Source of the DNA: DASSLY01 sp035689185
GTDB lineage: Bacteria > Actinomycetota > Actinomycetes > Actinomycetales > Dermatophilaceae
Reading direction: 5' to 3'
Assembly (NCBI GenBank): GCA_035689185.1
Contig: DASSLY010000074.1
Coordinates: 1 to 30,535 of the forward strand
DNA: 30,535 bases
Shown: positions 30,345 through 30,535 of the stretch, piece after piece
Numbering within the stretch: position 1 is the stretch's first letter
Layout of the letters: every line of letters begins with the position of its first letter
Notes under the pieces: generated by a model
The model's input: only the letters and a program-made list of their open reading frames with translations
Databases searched by the model: none
Told to the model about the DNA's origin: nothing
Program-made: the position numbers and the translations under genes

Positions 30345-30535
30345 TCACCCAGCGGCGGGTAGCGGGTCGAGGGTGACGGTGTAGCCGAGCTGGCGAGTTG
30401 AGCCAGGGCGCGCTGCTTGGTCTTGTCAGGGTTGCGGCGGGTGTAGTAGTCGCCGCCGAGGTCGGTGTAGCCGACATCGGCGGTGATCATGTGCCAGATG
30501 GCGGTCAGCAGGGTGTGCTCGATCGCGACGAGGGC
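30345..30535 (-). pseudogene. IS110-family transposase, C-terminal end, frameshifted (runs off right edge)
   Basis: From the right edge the frame reads A-L-V-A-I-E-H-T-L-L-T-A-I-W-H-M-I, then Y-T-D-L-G-G-D-Y-Y-T-R-R-N-P and K-Q-R-A-L-A-Q-L-A, the end of an IS110-type transposase as I remember the family. At about 30389-30391 one base is missing. Shifting frame restores L-G-Y-T-V-T-L-D-P-L-P-A-A-G and a stop at 30345-30347, the usual family ending. In the unshifted frame translation continues past this stop. Only the last 14 or so residues are affected, but with the neighbouring fragment it suggests a decayed element. Confidence 0.7.

Overview
The window is very GC-rich (roughly 73 % by eye) and carries the division and cell wall (dcw) cluster of a Gram-positive actinomycete. 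Gene order (mraZ-rsmH-ftsL-ftsI-murE-murF-mraY-murD-ftsW-murG-murC-ftsQ-ftsZ-pgeF-yggS-sepF-yggT-divIVA), absence of ftsA and ddl, frequent GTG starts, SepF/DivIVA, and a following dksA-like gene, lspA, rluD and dnaE point to Actinomycetota, probably Micrococcales (an Intrasporangiaceae-like organism is my guess, not proven). MurE carries the DNPR motif expected for meso-diaminopimelate.

Layout. Positions 1-24741 are one long minus-strand block, read right to left. It starts at mraZ (24741), with three MraZ boxes over its promoter, and runs through the peptidoglycan precursor enzymes and divisome proteins, mostly with 4-nt stop/start overlaps, to ftsQ (9900). A 216-bp spacer rich in inverted repeats precedes ftsZ; then pgeF, yggS, sepF, yggT and divIVA follow. 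A strong hairpin separates divIVA from a DksA/TraR-type zinc-finger gene, lspA and rluD. dnaE, cut by the left edge, has its own candidate promoter and an unusual repetitive N-terminus.

From 25065 rightwards the plus strand holds a moxR - DUF58 - transglutaminase (TgpA-like) operon, divergent from mraZ. After 29870 the sequence becomes accessory: three 85-bp tandem repeats, then remnants of IS110-family transposase genes on the minus strand, one frameshifted near its end and running off the window.

How it works together: MurC/D/E/F build the UDP-MurNAc-pentapeptide, MraY and MurG make lipid I and II, FtsW/FtsI polymerise and crosslink septal wall, FtsQ/FtsL hold the divisome, FtsZ/SepF form and anchor the ring, and DivIVA directs polar growth.

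I found no obviously new multi-gene system. The most unexpected signal is an octamer, GTATGCCG/CGGCATAC, present 20 times on both strands and in every reading frame, against about one expected from base composition. Other signals are in-frame tandem repeats in the disordered tails of several essential proteins, the ftsZ upstream inverted repeats, a large hairpin plus G-tract array between rluD and dnaE, and the 85-bp repeats beside the IS110 debris.
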